A stretch of DNA of 64,000 nucleotides from Symsagittifera roscoffensis (Eukaryota; Xenacoelomorpha; Acoela; Convolutidae). Position 1 is the first letter of the stretch; each line of letters begins with the position of its first letter. The notes under the pieces are model-generated. The model was given only the letters and a program-made list of their open reading frames with translations, was not told the origin of the DNA and searched no databases. The DNA is taken from assembly GCF_963678635.1 (NCBI RefSeq), contig NC_087071.1, positions 19,713,613-19,777,612 on the forward strand, given 5' to 3'. The position numbers and the translations under genes were made by a program. Below, piece after piece: positions 46,643 through 58,175 of this stretch.

Positions 46643-47737
46643 CCCGGAACAGTCTGGACCACAACATTCAACTACACTAGTTGAGAAGTCTCTGTATGTA
46701 AATAATGATATCAAAGATATAGCATCTACTTTTATAAATTGTACTTTGTAACTATCACTTAACTTTCTTCTCAAATCACCTCGCTTTTTCACAAGTGTTT
46801 TTTGTATCGCGCGGTAACTAAGCCGATTATAAGTATGTCAAGTTGAATTAGATACAACTCGGGAAGCTTATATTGACAGACTTCATCCTGACACAGTTTT
46901 AAAATTTTTGATTTCTCGCTTCAAACATCTTGAGGATGAAATTGGTTAACAATTCTAAGACGCGTTTTAGAATCGCGTTCCTCGAAAAAGTTAAAAAGTT
47001 TTGTTTATTGAAAATCCTGGTGGTTGAAGCCCGGTGGATGAGTCATGAACAGTTTGTCCAACATAGCAAGCTAACTGAGCAGCTTGGACAGAAAACTTTG
47101 TTCACTATATTACTTCGAGTAAACGCAGGGAGACGTCCTTTCAGTATGGGTGAGAAATTGCTTAACTTTTTGGTTGTAAAAACAATATTAAAAGGAATTT
47201 TCTCGAAACGTCTATGAAGATCTCTCACAAGTAAAAACGCAGTCACAATGCCTCAACTTTTACTTTTTCAGTCACAAAGCCACAAAAGTAAAACTTGATC
47301 AAGGGCTTCCGACATTTTTCTTTGGTGTTTTCACGACTACAGCTTCTAGTATCCTCTGGTTCAATATCAGCGAGTTTCCTATTTTGCCCCCTAAAGTAAA
47401 AAAAGAGTCCAAATTCTGAAACTTTGCAATAAATTTTCGTTTTCCAATTAAAAATATCATTTTAACTATTTTATAAAAACAATTAGGTTTTTAAAAATTT
47501 AAGGAAATTTTGGGTCCAACGAGTTTTGAACCCAAAGAATTGGGAATATTAGGACAGCCGCATAAGCAATACCTCCACTATGTCATTACCGTTTTCATTT
47601 TGCATCACTAAGCTAGGTTTGAAGAAGTTGCCTTCCGCCTTCTTTGTGACTCATGCTGTTACTATGAGTCAGTGAGATTTTAGGATTTTCGAACCACTCA
47701 TCAGATATTAGACTACCTGGTGACCTATAAAATCTTA
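46643..47737. other. Non-coding stretch downstream of the TIR exon
   Basis: Presumably 3' UTR and intergenic. An AATAAA lies near 47438, far for a polyadenylation site of the gene. The 95-codon frame at 46930-47217 has no recognisable domain. Confidence 0.4.
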
Positions 47738-48878
47738 CACAGGGCAATAGAAAAAAGTTGACACCCTCAAAAAGTATCATGAATAACCTTGAAACCCCGA
47801 TTTTTGCAAGAGATATTTACACGGTTCGGCAACGATTGGTACAAATTTTTAAAAAACGAATACGGAATTGATTCCCAAAAGAAAGTACAGTTTTTTCTTA
47901 ATTTTCGGCGTTCAACTTCATAGGTCTAAGCTGCCGTTTCATATGCGCCGAAACCTTCTCTATTGGAATGGATTCAAGTCTGGACTATGCGTAAACTAGT
48001 CTTCTCTAATGACCCTATGGCCCGAAATCCACTGATTGACCATCTCAGCCCAATGAACAGAACCATTGTCGTCTTGGAACATATTATCACCCAAATTGTC
48101 ATTTACCGGCCGCTCAAATTAATCGATATACGAGGTATCTGTAAATATTGAGGCGTTGTGAGAAGAAGACACCACCCATTGGTTGGTATTCACCCCAGAG
48201 CATTAAAAGAAACCGACTATAACTTCGTGTAGTTGTGTTTATGAGAGCATAACAATTCTCACGCTCTCGCCAGGCATCAACTCGGCCATCACTCAACCGT
48301 CCAAAACGGCAGCCGTCCTGAAAACGACCTTCTGCCATTGCTCTACTGAGATTTGTTTTTTAGCCTTAGCCCATTTTAAACGTAAAGCTTGGTGTTGCTA
48401 CTTTAGATTTTTTTTCCTTGCTGCTGCTCTTCCTGTAAACCCCATTTTATGTAATCCGCTGATCAAAGTAATTTCGGAAATAGTTTTTTTTTGCTAAAAA
48501 TGTTAATGAACATGCTCATTTTTTCGAGGGATAGAGCGTTATCTTTTTTCAACCAACTCATGAATTGCCGGCGATTTCTTTCGTTTAGTTTCATTGGACG
48601 CCCTGATCATTCTGCATCCTCAAACCCACTATTTCTCATTTTTTTTTACAATTTTGCAGCTGTCGAAGGATAAGATCCCTTTTTTTATGCGACTTTCGGC
48701 AATGACCAGCCAAGCTTGCGTAAAACCACAGCTCGAAATCTTTTTTTAAAATTGGATTCGAAATCAATTTGCTAAATTGAAAATTAAAAATGCAAGCATG
48801 AATAGAAATGTTTTAGAAAACTTCACATCTGACGTGAAATTTTTTTCAAAGTGTCTACTTATTTATTGAAGCCTAGTG
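47738..48878 (-). mobile_element. Tc1/mariner-type DNA transposon (1141 bp), inactive
   Basis: The left end CACAGGGCAATAGAAAAAAG continues TTGACACCCTCAAAAA. The right end, reversed, CACTAGGCTTCAATAAATAA continues GTAGACACTTTGAAAAA. These are matching inverted repeats of about 37 bases with scattered mismatches. TA flanks both ends (47736-47737, 48879-48880), the signature target of the superfamily. It contains the transposase pseudogene below. Confidence 0.8.
47890..48740 (-). pseudogene. Tc1-like transposase, several stops and frameshifts
   Basis: Cut-and-paste transposase read on the minus strand in three frames. In order: helix-turn-helix part with KLGWSLPKVA (near 48710); GRPMKLNERNRRQFMSWLKK (about 48600-48540); FTGRAAARKK and ALRLKWAKAKKQISVEQWQK (48450-48330); SDGRVDAWRE, FLLMLWGEYQPMGG and NIYRYLVYRL (48300-48115); the second catalytic aspartate in MFQDDNGSVHWAEMVNQW (48085-48035); and HSPDLNPFQ (47990-47960), where the third acidic residue of DD34E/D elements should follow but a TAG intervenes. 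Motif order is diagnostic. At least four lesions; not functional. Confidence 0.85.
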
Positions 48879-48880
48879 TA

Positions 48881-49654
48881 TCATAATTTTTTATGACATG
48901 AAGTTTTGATCAACTGATCCATAAAAACTACAAGGGCGTCCATGGGTCAAAATAAAATAGTTTTGGGCTGTTTTTTTTCCTTAAATTTTTCGAAAAAAAA
49001 AACGCAAAAGAAACGTTTCAATTCTGTTTTGAACGGGCTCAGTAAACCATTTTGGTCATTCCAATGAAAGGTCGAAGTTCTACTATGAGAAAACACTAGG
49101 TCTGAGCCTTCTACGAATCCGGAAAACCAATCCAAAGTAATAACAGGAATAGCAGGTTACTGTGCACGAAGCATACAAGGTTCCCAAGCTTAAAACTACA
49201 GAAAATTTTTTTTTTCAAGTTAGAATGAAATTTTCTGCGCGTTGTGACAAAAGAATCTAACAAAAAGCAATAATTTATGCGTATTTGGCAGTCATATCAA
49301 AATAAACAAACTTGACAAATTGTTTCGCAGCAAACTGACTAGAGCAACAAAAAATTAAATCAAAATTTCAATAGTTATCAATTTTATTTGCAGAAAATTT
49401 AATATTTATTAGCTGATCTAATTTGTTAAATATTAAGTTTTTTTCATTGCCTCAATTTAAGCATAAAAGAGCAACTGTAAGCCAACTCAGCCAACAAATT
49501 AGACTAAGAATCAATATTTTCCAATCACTTTTTCAAGGCACAGGTAAAACTCTTCTGAAAAAATTTAATTCGTTCAAATCAGAACTAAAAAGCGAGCTTG
49601 ATTATGATATATCAACCCTGAAGAGTTTCATAAAATACATATCATTTAGAAAGA
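48881..49654. other. Non-coding stretch
   Basis: AT-rich, no gene; the 102-codon frame at 49423-49731 partly overlaps an R3 fragment. Nothing else seen. Confidence 0.4.
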
Positions 49655-49735
49655 AAAAATCCCACATTCGTGTATCCAGGACTACGTTATGCACACAAAA
49701 TTTTAGGTTTTGCATGCAAATGCTTGCGTAAAAAA
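49655..49735 (+). repeat. MITE family R3, internal fragment
   Basis: TGTATCCAGGACTACGTTAT (49671) and the following GCACACAAAA and TTTGCATGCA match the R3 interior at 45587 and, reversed, at 56630-56690. Confidence 0.6.
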
Positions 49736-49984
49736 CTCGTTTTGCGTTATTACGAGTCTGAACTGCCAAGTTTGTGATATGTATGCGGGTTTCGCAATGG
49801 GCCAAAAACAGAATTGTTGCGGAATCCGCAATATTGCTTTTTCAGTAATTTTTTTTGCTGTTTTGGATTCCTTGAACAAAAAGCTAAAACACTCTTGCTC
49901 AAATTACCTCCAAAAACAGTCAACTTTGCAGAATTTGCTACAAAATTTGTGTGGAAGGCAGAAAAAATGAGCGGAATCTGGAAC

Positions 49985-50180
49985 AGCTTGTGGAATCCAT
50001 AAGCATATAATAAGACATTTACTTATTATATCAAGTTGTCGCGGAATTCCCAATTGTTGGTAGAATCCGTAAATTGTAAACGAAATCCAAAAAATTGTTA
50101 GTGGATTCCGCAAATTGTAAGCGGAATCCGCAAATTGTAAGCGGAATCCGCAAATTTTCAGTAAAATCTGCAATTTTTTG
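49985..50180. repeat. 20-bp minisatellite, degenerate
   Basis: The unit GCGGAATCCGCAAATTGTAA is perfect in two to three copies at 50120-50155 and degenerate to either side (from about 49815 to 50260). Each unit contains the palindrome GCGGAATCCGC. Confidence 0.75.
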
Positions 50181-51457
50181 CGGAGAGCACCTACATTTGC
50201 GGAATTCGCTTAATTCAGAGTTCAAAAGAACTACCTATATTCGCTCGTTGCGGAATCCTCAACAAAACTAATAGGTAAGAAAAAATTTATTTCTCACTGT
50301 TAATGGTTATTATGCATGTAAAAACAATTAAACAGTGAGGCGCCAGAAACAGTGAGGGGACAGTTAAACCAATCGGAATACAGAGCACTGCCAAACGAAG
50401 TACGTAGTTTGAGACCTTAAAACAAAAGAAAAAAGTTATATTTATCTGAAAACATAAAGAAAACATTGGGAAAAGAAAAGTAAACCTTGATTAAACAGAA
50501 AGCAGCAGATTGATTGCATTATCTGGACAGGTTAATGACATAGGGTCCAAGCTCTGCATCCATCTTTAAAATGATTGTTCAATCATAGTCGGTATAAAAC
50601 CAAATTGAAGAAGACAAGATTTCAAATTCGTCTTTCTTAATTTCTGAAAATCGATAGTCCTTGTCATCCCTACTCGATTTCAAAAAAAAACTTGAACTTG
50701 TTCAATTGACGGTTATTGCTTCTACTAGTTTTTTCCCATCCCTTGAAGCCTCTCTATCATCAGTTGAGGCCAGTAAACACCTAACTGATACCATGCGGCT
50801 GTAACAAGTGTTATAGTTTGAACCATTTCTAACGGTTGGATCGGAAGCAATTAGCACTTAAAAAAACAGTCACTTAGACCGGAAATTGGCAAAAGTAAAA
50901 CTACAAAAAATTTTAAATTTGGTCCTCTAGTAGACTACTATACATTGTTTTTCCGACCATTGAAAATGGGGAGGAACTTTGTATTCGGGTATGTTAAGTT
51001 TTTTTTTTCAATTTTTTGTTTTCCACCAAAAATCAGCAGCCACAAATAATCATCAGACAGGGTTCAGTGACATTTAAAATAAAAATACTTTCAGTCGGGA
51101 TTCAAGCGACATTTAAAATTTTGAAAAAATTCTCACACTGTTGAGAAAAACCAGGAGTTTTTGATTTTTGGTCTAATTTCGAGCTAATTAGTAAGGTAGT
51201 TAGTAATTGCAATAACTTATTTTAGCCTAATTTAAGCCTTGAATTTAGTTTTACTCAAGCAAAGGTAGTTTTTGGAGTTTTTTAGCGCAATTTTAGGAAT
51301 CAACAATTTAGCAAATCCGCAAAAAATTGTGAAACATTTTTTGAAATTTTTTCATTTTTTTGTCATTATTCTAGTCATTCTAGTCATTATTCTTTAAAAA
51401 CTGTTTTCCAATGGATTTATTTTACTCTGACTCTAAAATATGTCTTTGAAAACCATA
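50181..51457. other. Non-coding stretch before the assembly gap
   Basis: AT-rich with no gene, repeat or motif that I recognise, apart from the trailing edge of the 20-bp repeat. Confidence 0.4.
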
Positions 51458-51657
51458 NNNNNNNNNNNNNNNNNNNNNNNNNNNNNNNNNNNNNNNNNNN
51501 NNNNNNNNNNNNNNNNNNNNNNNNNNNNNNNNNNNNNNNNNNNNNNNNNNNNNNNNNNNNNNNNNNNNNNNNNNNNNNNNNNNNNNNNNNNNNNNNNNNN
51601 NNNNNNNNNNNNNNNNNNNNNNNNNNNNNNNNNNNNNNNNNNNNNNNNNNNNNNNNN
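51458..51657. other. Assembly gap (200 N)
   Basis: A run of exactly 200 N, the look of a fixed-size scaffold gap, so its true length is unknown. The tandem repeat starting at its right edge probably caused the break. Confidence 0.95.
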
Positions 51658-52690
51658 GATTTTTTTGCCTTAATTAACTCTGCTCGCAGAATGGTCAAAA
51701 TCAGAAATAGTAAACTAGGTTCAGTTCATAATGAATGCAAATTTCTTTGCGTCTCAGGCACATTTAGTCTGAAGGTAACGAATGCGCCTAGGAGGGCAAA
51801 GCTCATGGGTTTGAGCCTGACAGTTTTTTTATGGGAAATATTACGTTTCACAAAATAGCCATTTTTTGTCTGCTTATGCGTTGTCGGCTTAGTTTTTTGG
51901 TGCCTAATTATAGAGTTAACTGTTTTTTTTTCTTTTCATTACGTTTTTGTCATTTTTGATGTTGTGCTTTACCACTGTGGTTTGTATTTTTAGCCTTGAC
52001 TTCGTAATTTTTTTAGCTTGAAATCTTCATTCTGCCCAATTTGCTTCGGCCTGTTTTTTATCGGCTTAGTGACCTAATTTTGGGTCATTTCATGGTTAAG
52101 AAATATTTCATGTTTCATTCTGGTTTCCGCAAAGCGCTAAAAAATTTAACAGATATTATTGTTCAAGATTTTTCTGACAACAATTTTTTTCAGCTTTTTG
52201 AAAAAAAATTTTGAGCCTGATATGTTTCGGCTCGAAATTTACTAGCTGATTGGCTTTATATTGCATCGTAGCCTTATTTATCTTGATAGATCTAGTTTTT
52301 AGACAATTTCGGTTTTTTGTGGTTACTTTACTTGCTTTAAATCGCAAGTGGTGCAAAGCTCAACTTCAACTCAGTAAGTAAAATTTAAATAAGCTATTTG
52401 TCGTCTCACTAAAATTACATTTTTACAACATCCATTGAGTTTTTATAAGAAGTTTTGTTTATTTGGCAACAATTTCAGCCACAAAAAAAATAAATTTTTT
52501 CTTTCTGTTGAATCCATATTTCAAATTTGAAGGAGACCGAAAGATAAATATCAACATGATCAATTGTTATCCATGGAAGTTCAGTGCGGGTTAGCTGGTG
52601 CTAGGTCTTGATTGGTAGTGCTAGTTTTTTTTGCAGACTGTTTTTTTTGGTATCCCGATCTTTAAGCAGACCTGAAAGATTTATAAAGTC
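51658..52690 (+). repeat. Large tandem repeat R4, copy 1 (touches the gap)
   Basis: From TTAATTAACTCTGCTCGCAG onward, high identity with 52966-54290. It lacks about 300 bases present in copy 2 (53578-53876). No coding content; includes a pol III B-box-like GGGTTTGAGCCTGA. Confidence 0.85.
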
Positions 52691-52965
52691 AGAGTGCTAA
52701 CTTCAAATATGGCATTAAAAAGTAGCGATCGCTTGCTCCTCTGTGCTCACATTCAGCACGATTGTTTACTTGTGCTTGAATCTGCAATTGTCGCAAATTT
52801 TTTTGTCCCAATTTCTAAACGTTTTTTTTTTCAATTTTTTTGCCAAAGATTGATAATCGTTTTTAGTCGATTTAAATGCATTATAGCCTTTTCTCTGCAA
52901 GCTATATTCTTTTTTGGTAACCATTGCCTTTGTGGAAAGAAGTTTTTTTTAATCGGGTAGTAGAC
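52691..52965. other. Spacer between R4 copies
   Basis: 275 bases, T-rich, with an 88-codon frame (52694-52960) that has no recognisable domain. Confidence 0.4.
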
Positions 52966-54290
52966 TTTTTTCTCCTTAATTAACTCTGCTCGCAGAATGG
53001 TCAAAATCAGAAATAGTAAACTAGTTTCAGTTCATAATGAATGCAAACTTCTTTGCGTCTCAGGCACATTAGTCTGAAGGTAACGAATGCGCCTAGGAGG
53101 GCAAAGCTCATGGGTTTGAGCCCGACAGCTTTTTTTATGGGAAATATTACGTTCCACAAAAAATGGCCATTTTTTGTCTGATTAAGCGTTGTCGGCTTAA
53201 ATTTTAATTGCCTAATTCTAGAGTTATCTGTTTTTTTTTTCATTTTATTACAATTTTGTCACTTTTGGTGTTGTGTTTTACCACTGGGGTTTTGCATTTT
53301 TACTAGCCTTGACTTCGTAAATTTTTTAGCTTGAAATCTTCATTCTGCCCAAATTGCTTCGGCCTGTCTTTATCGGCTTAGTGACCTAATTTCGAGTCAT
53401 TTCATGGTTAACAATTATTTCATGTTTCATTCTGGATTCCGCAAAGCGCTAAAAAATTTAACAGATATTATTGTTCAAGATTTTTCTGACAACAATTTTT
53501 CTCAGCTTTTTCAAAAAAAAAATTGAGCCTGATATGCTTCGGCTCGAAATATATTAGCTGATTTGCTTTATATTGCATCTTTTGACGAGCAAAAAAAAAA
53601 TTCGTGTGAGCATGCGTGTGTTTTGAGGGTAAAAGCACTTCTTATTATTCCGAAATTTTTTCGGCTTTTTTATTTGCCGTTTTTGGGTATATTAGTTTTC
53701 GGCCTGATTATATCGTTTTAGAGGTCTTCTATTGCTTCTTTTGACGAGAAATTTTTTTAGTGTTTGTTTAATTTGAGGATGAGGGGAACTTTTTTTCGGC
53801 CTTAAGACGCAGGGTAAATTATCTTCCGATGCTATCTTTGTATTCTATTATCTTGAGATTTTTTGTTTTAAAACTAGCCTTATTTATCTTGATAGATCTA
53901 GTTTTTAGACATTTTCGGTTTTTTGTTTGTTGTTTTACTTGCTGTGTATCGCAAGTGGTGCAAAGCTCAACTTCAACTCAGTAAGTAAATTTAGATTAGC
54001 TATTTGTCGTCTCACTAAATTTCACGTTTTTAGAACATCAATTACGTTTTTATAAGAAATTTTGTTTATTTGGTAACAATTTCAGTCAGAAAAAAAATAA
54101 ATTTTCTCTTTCTGTTGAATCCATTTTTCAAATTTGAAGGAGACTTAAAGATAAAAATTTTGATGATCAATTGTTATCCATGGAAATTCAGTGCGGGTTA
54201 ACTGGTGCTAGGTCTTTATAAGTAGTGCTAGGTTTTTTAGCAGAGCAGTTTTTTGGTAGATCGGTTTTTAGCAGGCTTTTTGTTTTTAAA
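52966..54290 (+). repeat. Large tandem repeat R4, copy 2
   Basis: Second copy, 1307 bases after the first. It carries an extra segment (53578-53876) that itself contains two CTTTTGACGAG[CA]AA motifs about 165 bases apart. Confidence 0.85.
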
Positions 54291-54659
54291 TCGTTGAATT
54301 GCTTGAACAGTTTTTTTATACAAACAAATTGAAAAACTGTAGAACTAGTTGTGTTTCAGACTTTTGAAGAAAGTAACAGAATATGTATGCTTGGAGTGTT
54401 TTATAACAATTTTTTTTCTCTATTGAAGATATCGATTACTTAGTACAAACCTTGAAAAAATGACTCTCTTCGATTATATTTGTCGATTTGCATTTTTTTC
54501 TGAATTAACTTTTGCGCGCTTGAAAACTGTCTATAATAGTGAGCGCATAGAGCAAATAAATTAGTTTCAAATTATCCTGCACTTGAAATCGTTGAAATGA
54601 AATAGGCTATTAAGTAGGCATACATTTTCTTTACACGTTTCAAAATATTAAACTTAAAA
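54291..54659. other. Non-coding stretch
   Basis: AT-rich, nothing recognised. Confidence 0.4.
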
Positions 54660-54935
54660 TTTGATATGGGTCAGTGAAAACGTAATTTATTTATCTTCCG
54701 AGGTTTTCCGAGATTTTCCGAGCTCTCACAAATAATCATCAACACCCTTTTGTCATTTTTTAACAAACAAGCCAAAAACAGGCCAGAATTTTTTGAAAAA
54801 AAAAACAGACCAAAAACAGCTCTGAAGGTTTTCAGAAAGCTTTTTGGGTCACTCAGCCGAGCAAGGATGTCGTATAATTTCACCAAAAAGGGGATCTTTT
54901 GGGTGGCGAGGGGCTCGAATTTTTAAGGAGGTATG
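54660..54935 (-). repeat. Dispersed repeat family R1, copy 4 (reversed)
   Basis: CACCAAAAAGGGGATCTTTT followed by GGGTGGCGAGGGGCTCGAAT is the complement of the R1 start seen at 5402, 6541 and 37978. The interior is A/T-homopolymer-rich as in the other copies. Confidence 0.5.
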
Positions 54936-55149
54936 GGGGGGGCGTTCCTGAACCTATCGTTTGTTGTTCTACTAAAAATCTTTTGTATTTTTCCGAACCA
55001 TGAAATACATATTTATTTTCAAACACAAAACATGTTTTAATAAGTTGATAAAATTTATTTTGTCTCCGACGTGAACAACGATATTTATGTTTAGTCCGCG
55101 GTTATTAAATGTATTAAAAGTTGCTTATACGAAGCTGAAGCAAAGTTTT

Positions 55150-55740
55150 ACGGAGGCGTTTCATCACTATTTTTACTTTTTGTATACTTTTGTTGCTGCA
55201 GAATATAAAATGTGGCGTTTTTCAATGCTTGAATTAGAAAATTGTTTTTCATTTTAGCATTAAAATTTGGCTTATTTGCGCATTAAACGTGCTTTTCTCC
55301 TTTCAAATCACAAATTGAGTCTCGTTTTGCATATAAAAGACGCATATAAAAATCATACTGTTCTATGCTCAAATCAAAAGTTGTGCTCACAAAAACGTGA
55401 TTTTTTATGCTCATTGTTATGATTTCAAATTTTTCAACGTGCATAAGCGAAACGTGCTCGTCTAATCTCCAAACAAACAATTCGTTATAGCTTTTTGCAA
55501 AAAAGTATCTTTTCATCATTTTACCATATTTGTGTTTTGACAGAGCCAAACGCAAAATTCGAGTTATAAAACAGTCGCACCAGAAAAGCAGGTCACCATA
55601 CGTTAAATTGATAAAATAATAGTTTACCACGACATTCTGTCGACGATGTTTAGTTTTTTGTCCAACTTGGTACTAGTCACAAGATCGGGATGACCTCATA
55701 TTTGCATGTTTTTTCAGGCAAGATACATTTTTGAACAACA
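55150..55740 (+). repeat. Dispersed repeat family R5, copy 1
   Basis: It shares, in order, CATTAAACGTGC, TTTGCATATAAAAGACGC-like, TTGTGTTTTGACAGAGCCA, a CGACATTxTxTCGACGATG block and ATGACCTCATATTTGCATGT with 62350-62890. The minus-strand 115-codon frame here (55630-55283) is not kept in the other copy, so I do not call it a gene. Confidence 0.65.
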
Positions 55741-56273
55741 AATGTTTGAAATGATTTCTCCCAACTAAAAATATGTTTTGGAGCATTAAAAAATCATGAT
55801 TTTCACGGGATAATCTGAGTAAATTTTAATCGGAAATTAAAACTTGGTAAAATTTATAAATTTTTTCGGTTCGAAAAATTGGAACTGAGGATTCAACCGT
55901 TCGAAACAATCCAACAATTTTTTTACTCAAAATTCCAACTAAAACTTCAGTTCTCAAAAAAAAAATTGTTAATTCAACCCATCTACTAAAAAAAATCAAT
56001 TATTTAATTATAGAGCAAGAGAATTTTATAAACCAGATTTTGGCTGTTCAACGGAATGTCAAATGAGGTTGGGCCTGCTATTACATAACAGCTTCACCTC
56101 TTGTTCAAATTTTCATAGTGTCAATTTTTCAAAAACATTCGAAGCGTCGTCTTGATGCTCCAATACCTGTCGTTTCTTCTAGTTAATTTTTTGTTTGAAA
56201 AATTTTAAATTTTAGAACGATTTAAATTATTTTGTTTCATATAGATTTTCCTGAAAATGTTTTGATAAACTTA
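55741..56273. other. Non-coding stretch
   Basis: AT-rich, no feature recognised. Confidence 0.4.
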
Positions 56274-57194
56274 CCAGGGCTTACCTTCATAGATCAAAAA
56301 TGGTTATCATACAATTTCTTAAACTAAGTCTATGAAAAAATACTAATCGTACAAATTTCATACAAAAATGGTGCTATCGAATTTTCGAAGGCCTTTTTTC
56401 TTATTTTGACATGAATTTCGGTGTATCGTTCAAAATAAAAAAGAAAAACTTTTGTCGAAAAAATCATAATCATACAATTTCCCTATATGAAAACTGAATG
56501 ATAAGTATTTTTTTGATGGCGACAACAAAAATTTTTCCAGGTAATATTAAAATTGCCTTAAAAATTTTATTTGTTTTTTTTTATTTTGACCCGCAAATCG
56601 AATTTTGTACTCAAACAAACATTTAAAAAAAAATTTTGCATGCAGAACTTAAATTTTTGTGTGCATAACGTAGCCCTGGATAGGCTAATACTAGATTTTT
56701 TCCTTTTTGCTTATTACTTTTTTCAAAAACGCTGAAAACTTCTATTTTATTTTGTATGGCATGCTTATGCGCGCCTTAATTAATGTCTAATAATTCAAAA
56801 AAGCGTATTTTCAATGTAATCATTGTTGAAAAATTTTTGCCAAAATTGAAAAGTTTGATAATTTCGTTATATTAGTTGTTTAGACATTTCACGCCGCTTC
56901 CAATGCATTTTTCATGCGAGACGGGTAAACCCTGGATTACTCTAGCTTGAGTAACCAAGGTATTGTCCCTTGTGTTGGGTTACGAACACAACTAAAAACT
57001 TTTGAGAAAGTAAAATGTAGAGAATCAATTTTTTGGTTTATGGAAAAATGCTAGTCATACAATTTTGATATATTAAAAATCACCAATCCTAGACCTTTCA
57101 TGCAATTTTCTGTACTTATGGATTTGCAGGAAAAGTGAATGATAAGCATTTTCCATTATGAAAATTGTATGACTAGCGTTTTGGTCAACCAGGG
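56274..57194. mobile_element. MITE family R3, copy B (possibly nested)
   Basis: The right end, reversed, is CCCTGGTTGACCAAAACGCT; the left end is CCAGGGCTTACC. Subterminal ATCATACAATTTC and AATGATAAG motifs occur twice (56306 and 56470 regions), so two copies may be superimposed. It contains the internal GCATAACGTAGCCCTGGATA block in reverse (56667). Confidence 0.6.
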
Positions 57195-57561
57195 TATGGT
57201 TTTATTTAAAGGCATTTACAGTATTTTCACAGAAAGTCGCAACAACTGATTGTTGATTGTTTACCAAGAATTCTTTGTTGAAACGAATTGGATATAATTT
57301 TGTTTGCGAAACTTGGTATTTTTAACTACAACTCAAATTGATTCTCTAGAGCAAGCGCAACTTAATATCTCCAATGGCAAAAAAGCAAATGCTGCCAAAA
57401 AATTGTGTTTGGTTTTTTACTTCAACAGGAGATTTTAGGTTTTGGTTGTCTGGAGTAAAAAATGGAACGATTAGTCCAGTTTTGTCGAGTTGGGTTGTTC
57501 CAATCAAAAGTCAATCATCAATTACTTTTTTAACAGTGATCAGTCGCTTTTTTCCTGTATG

Positions 57562-58175
57562 CCCGGGTTGACCAAAAAATACAAATCATACAAAATTCAT
57601 TTATGAAAAAATTCTAGTCATACACTTTTCATGCAATTCCATAAATACAGAAAATTGCCAGAAAAGTCTTTGATTAGCAATTTTTTTACACATGGAAGTT
57701 GTATGACAACCATTTTGCAAATAAACCAAAAAAAAATGATTTTTTTAGAACTTAACTTCTCAAAACTTATCGGATGTGTTCAAGACCGAACACAAGTAAA
57801 AAAAACCAAGATTTACTCAAAATAGAGTAATCAAAGATTTAATTGTCTTGCATTTACAATGCATTGAAAACGACCTGATTTTTATAAGAGTTTTCTTAAT
57901 TTTCAACGATGAATATCTCAAAAATCTTTGTTTTTTAATTATCAGATAATGATCAAGGCATACATAAACAAGCCATACAAAAGAAGTAGGATTGCTTCGC
58001 GTTTTTTTGTTAACTGTTTGTTCGAGTGGAAAATTCAATTTGCGGTCGAAAAAAAAACAGTTTTTTGGGACAATTTCAAAATTACTTTCAAAATTTTTTC
58101 GTTGTCACCATCGAAAAAAAGCTGGTCATACAATTTCCATGAATGGAAATTGTATGATAAGCATTTTTTTGACAA
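57562..58175. mobile_element. MITE family R3, copy C (right end lost)
   Basis: The left end CCCGGGTTGACCAAAAAATA is clear. The subterminal right motif GTATGATAAGCATTTTTTTG is at 58152-58171, but the final GGTCAACCCGGG is absent. A 30-base perfect inverted repeat (CATACAATTTCCAT / ATGGAAATTGTATG around GA) is at 58127-58156. Confidence 0.65.

Noticed and set aside
50100-50160. CRISPR-like array
   Set aside because: The repeats are directly tandem without unique spacers, in a eukaryotic genome.
55283-55630. 115-codon minus-strand ORF
   Set aside because: It lies in repeat R5 and is not preserved in the second copy at 62350-62890.
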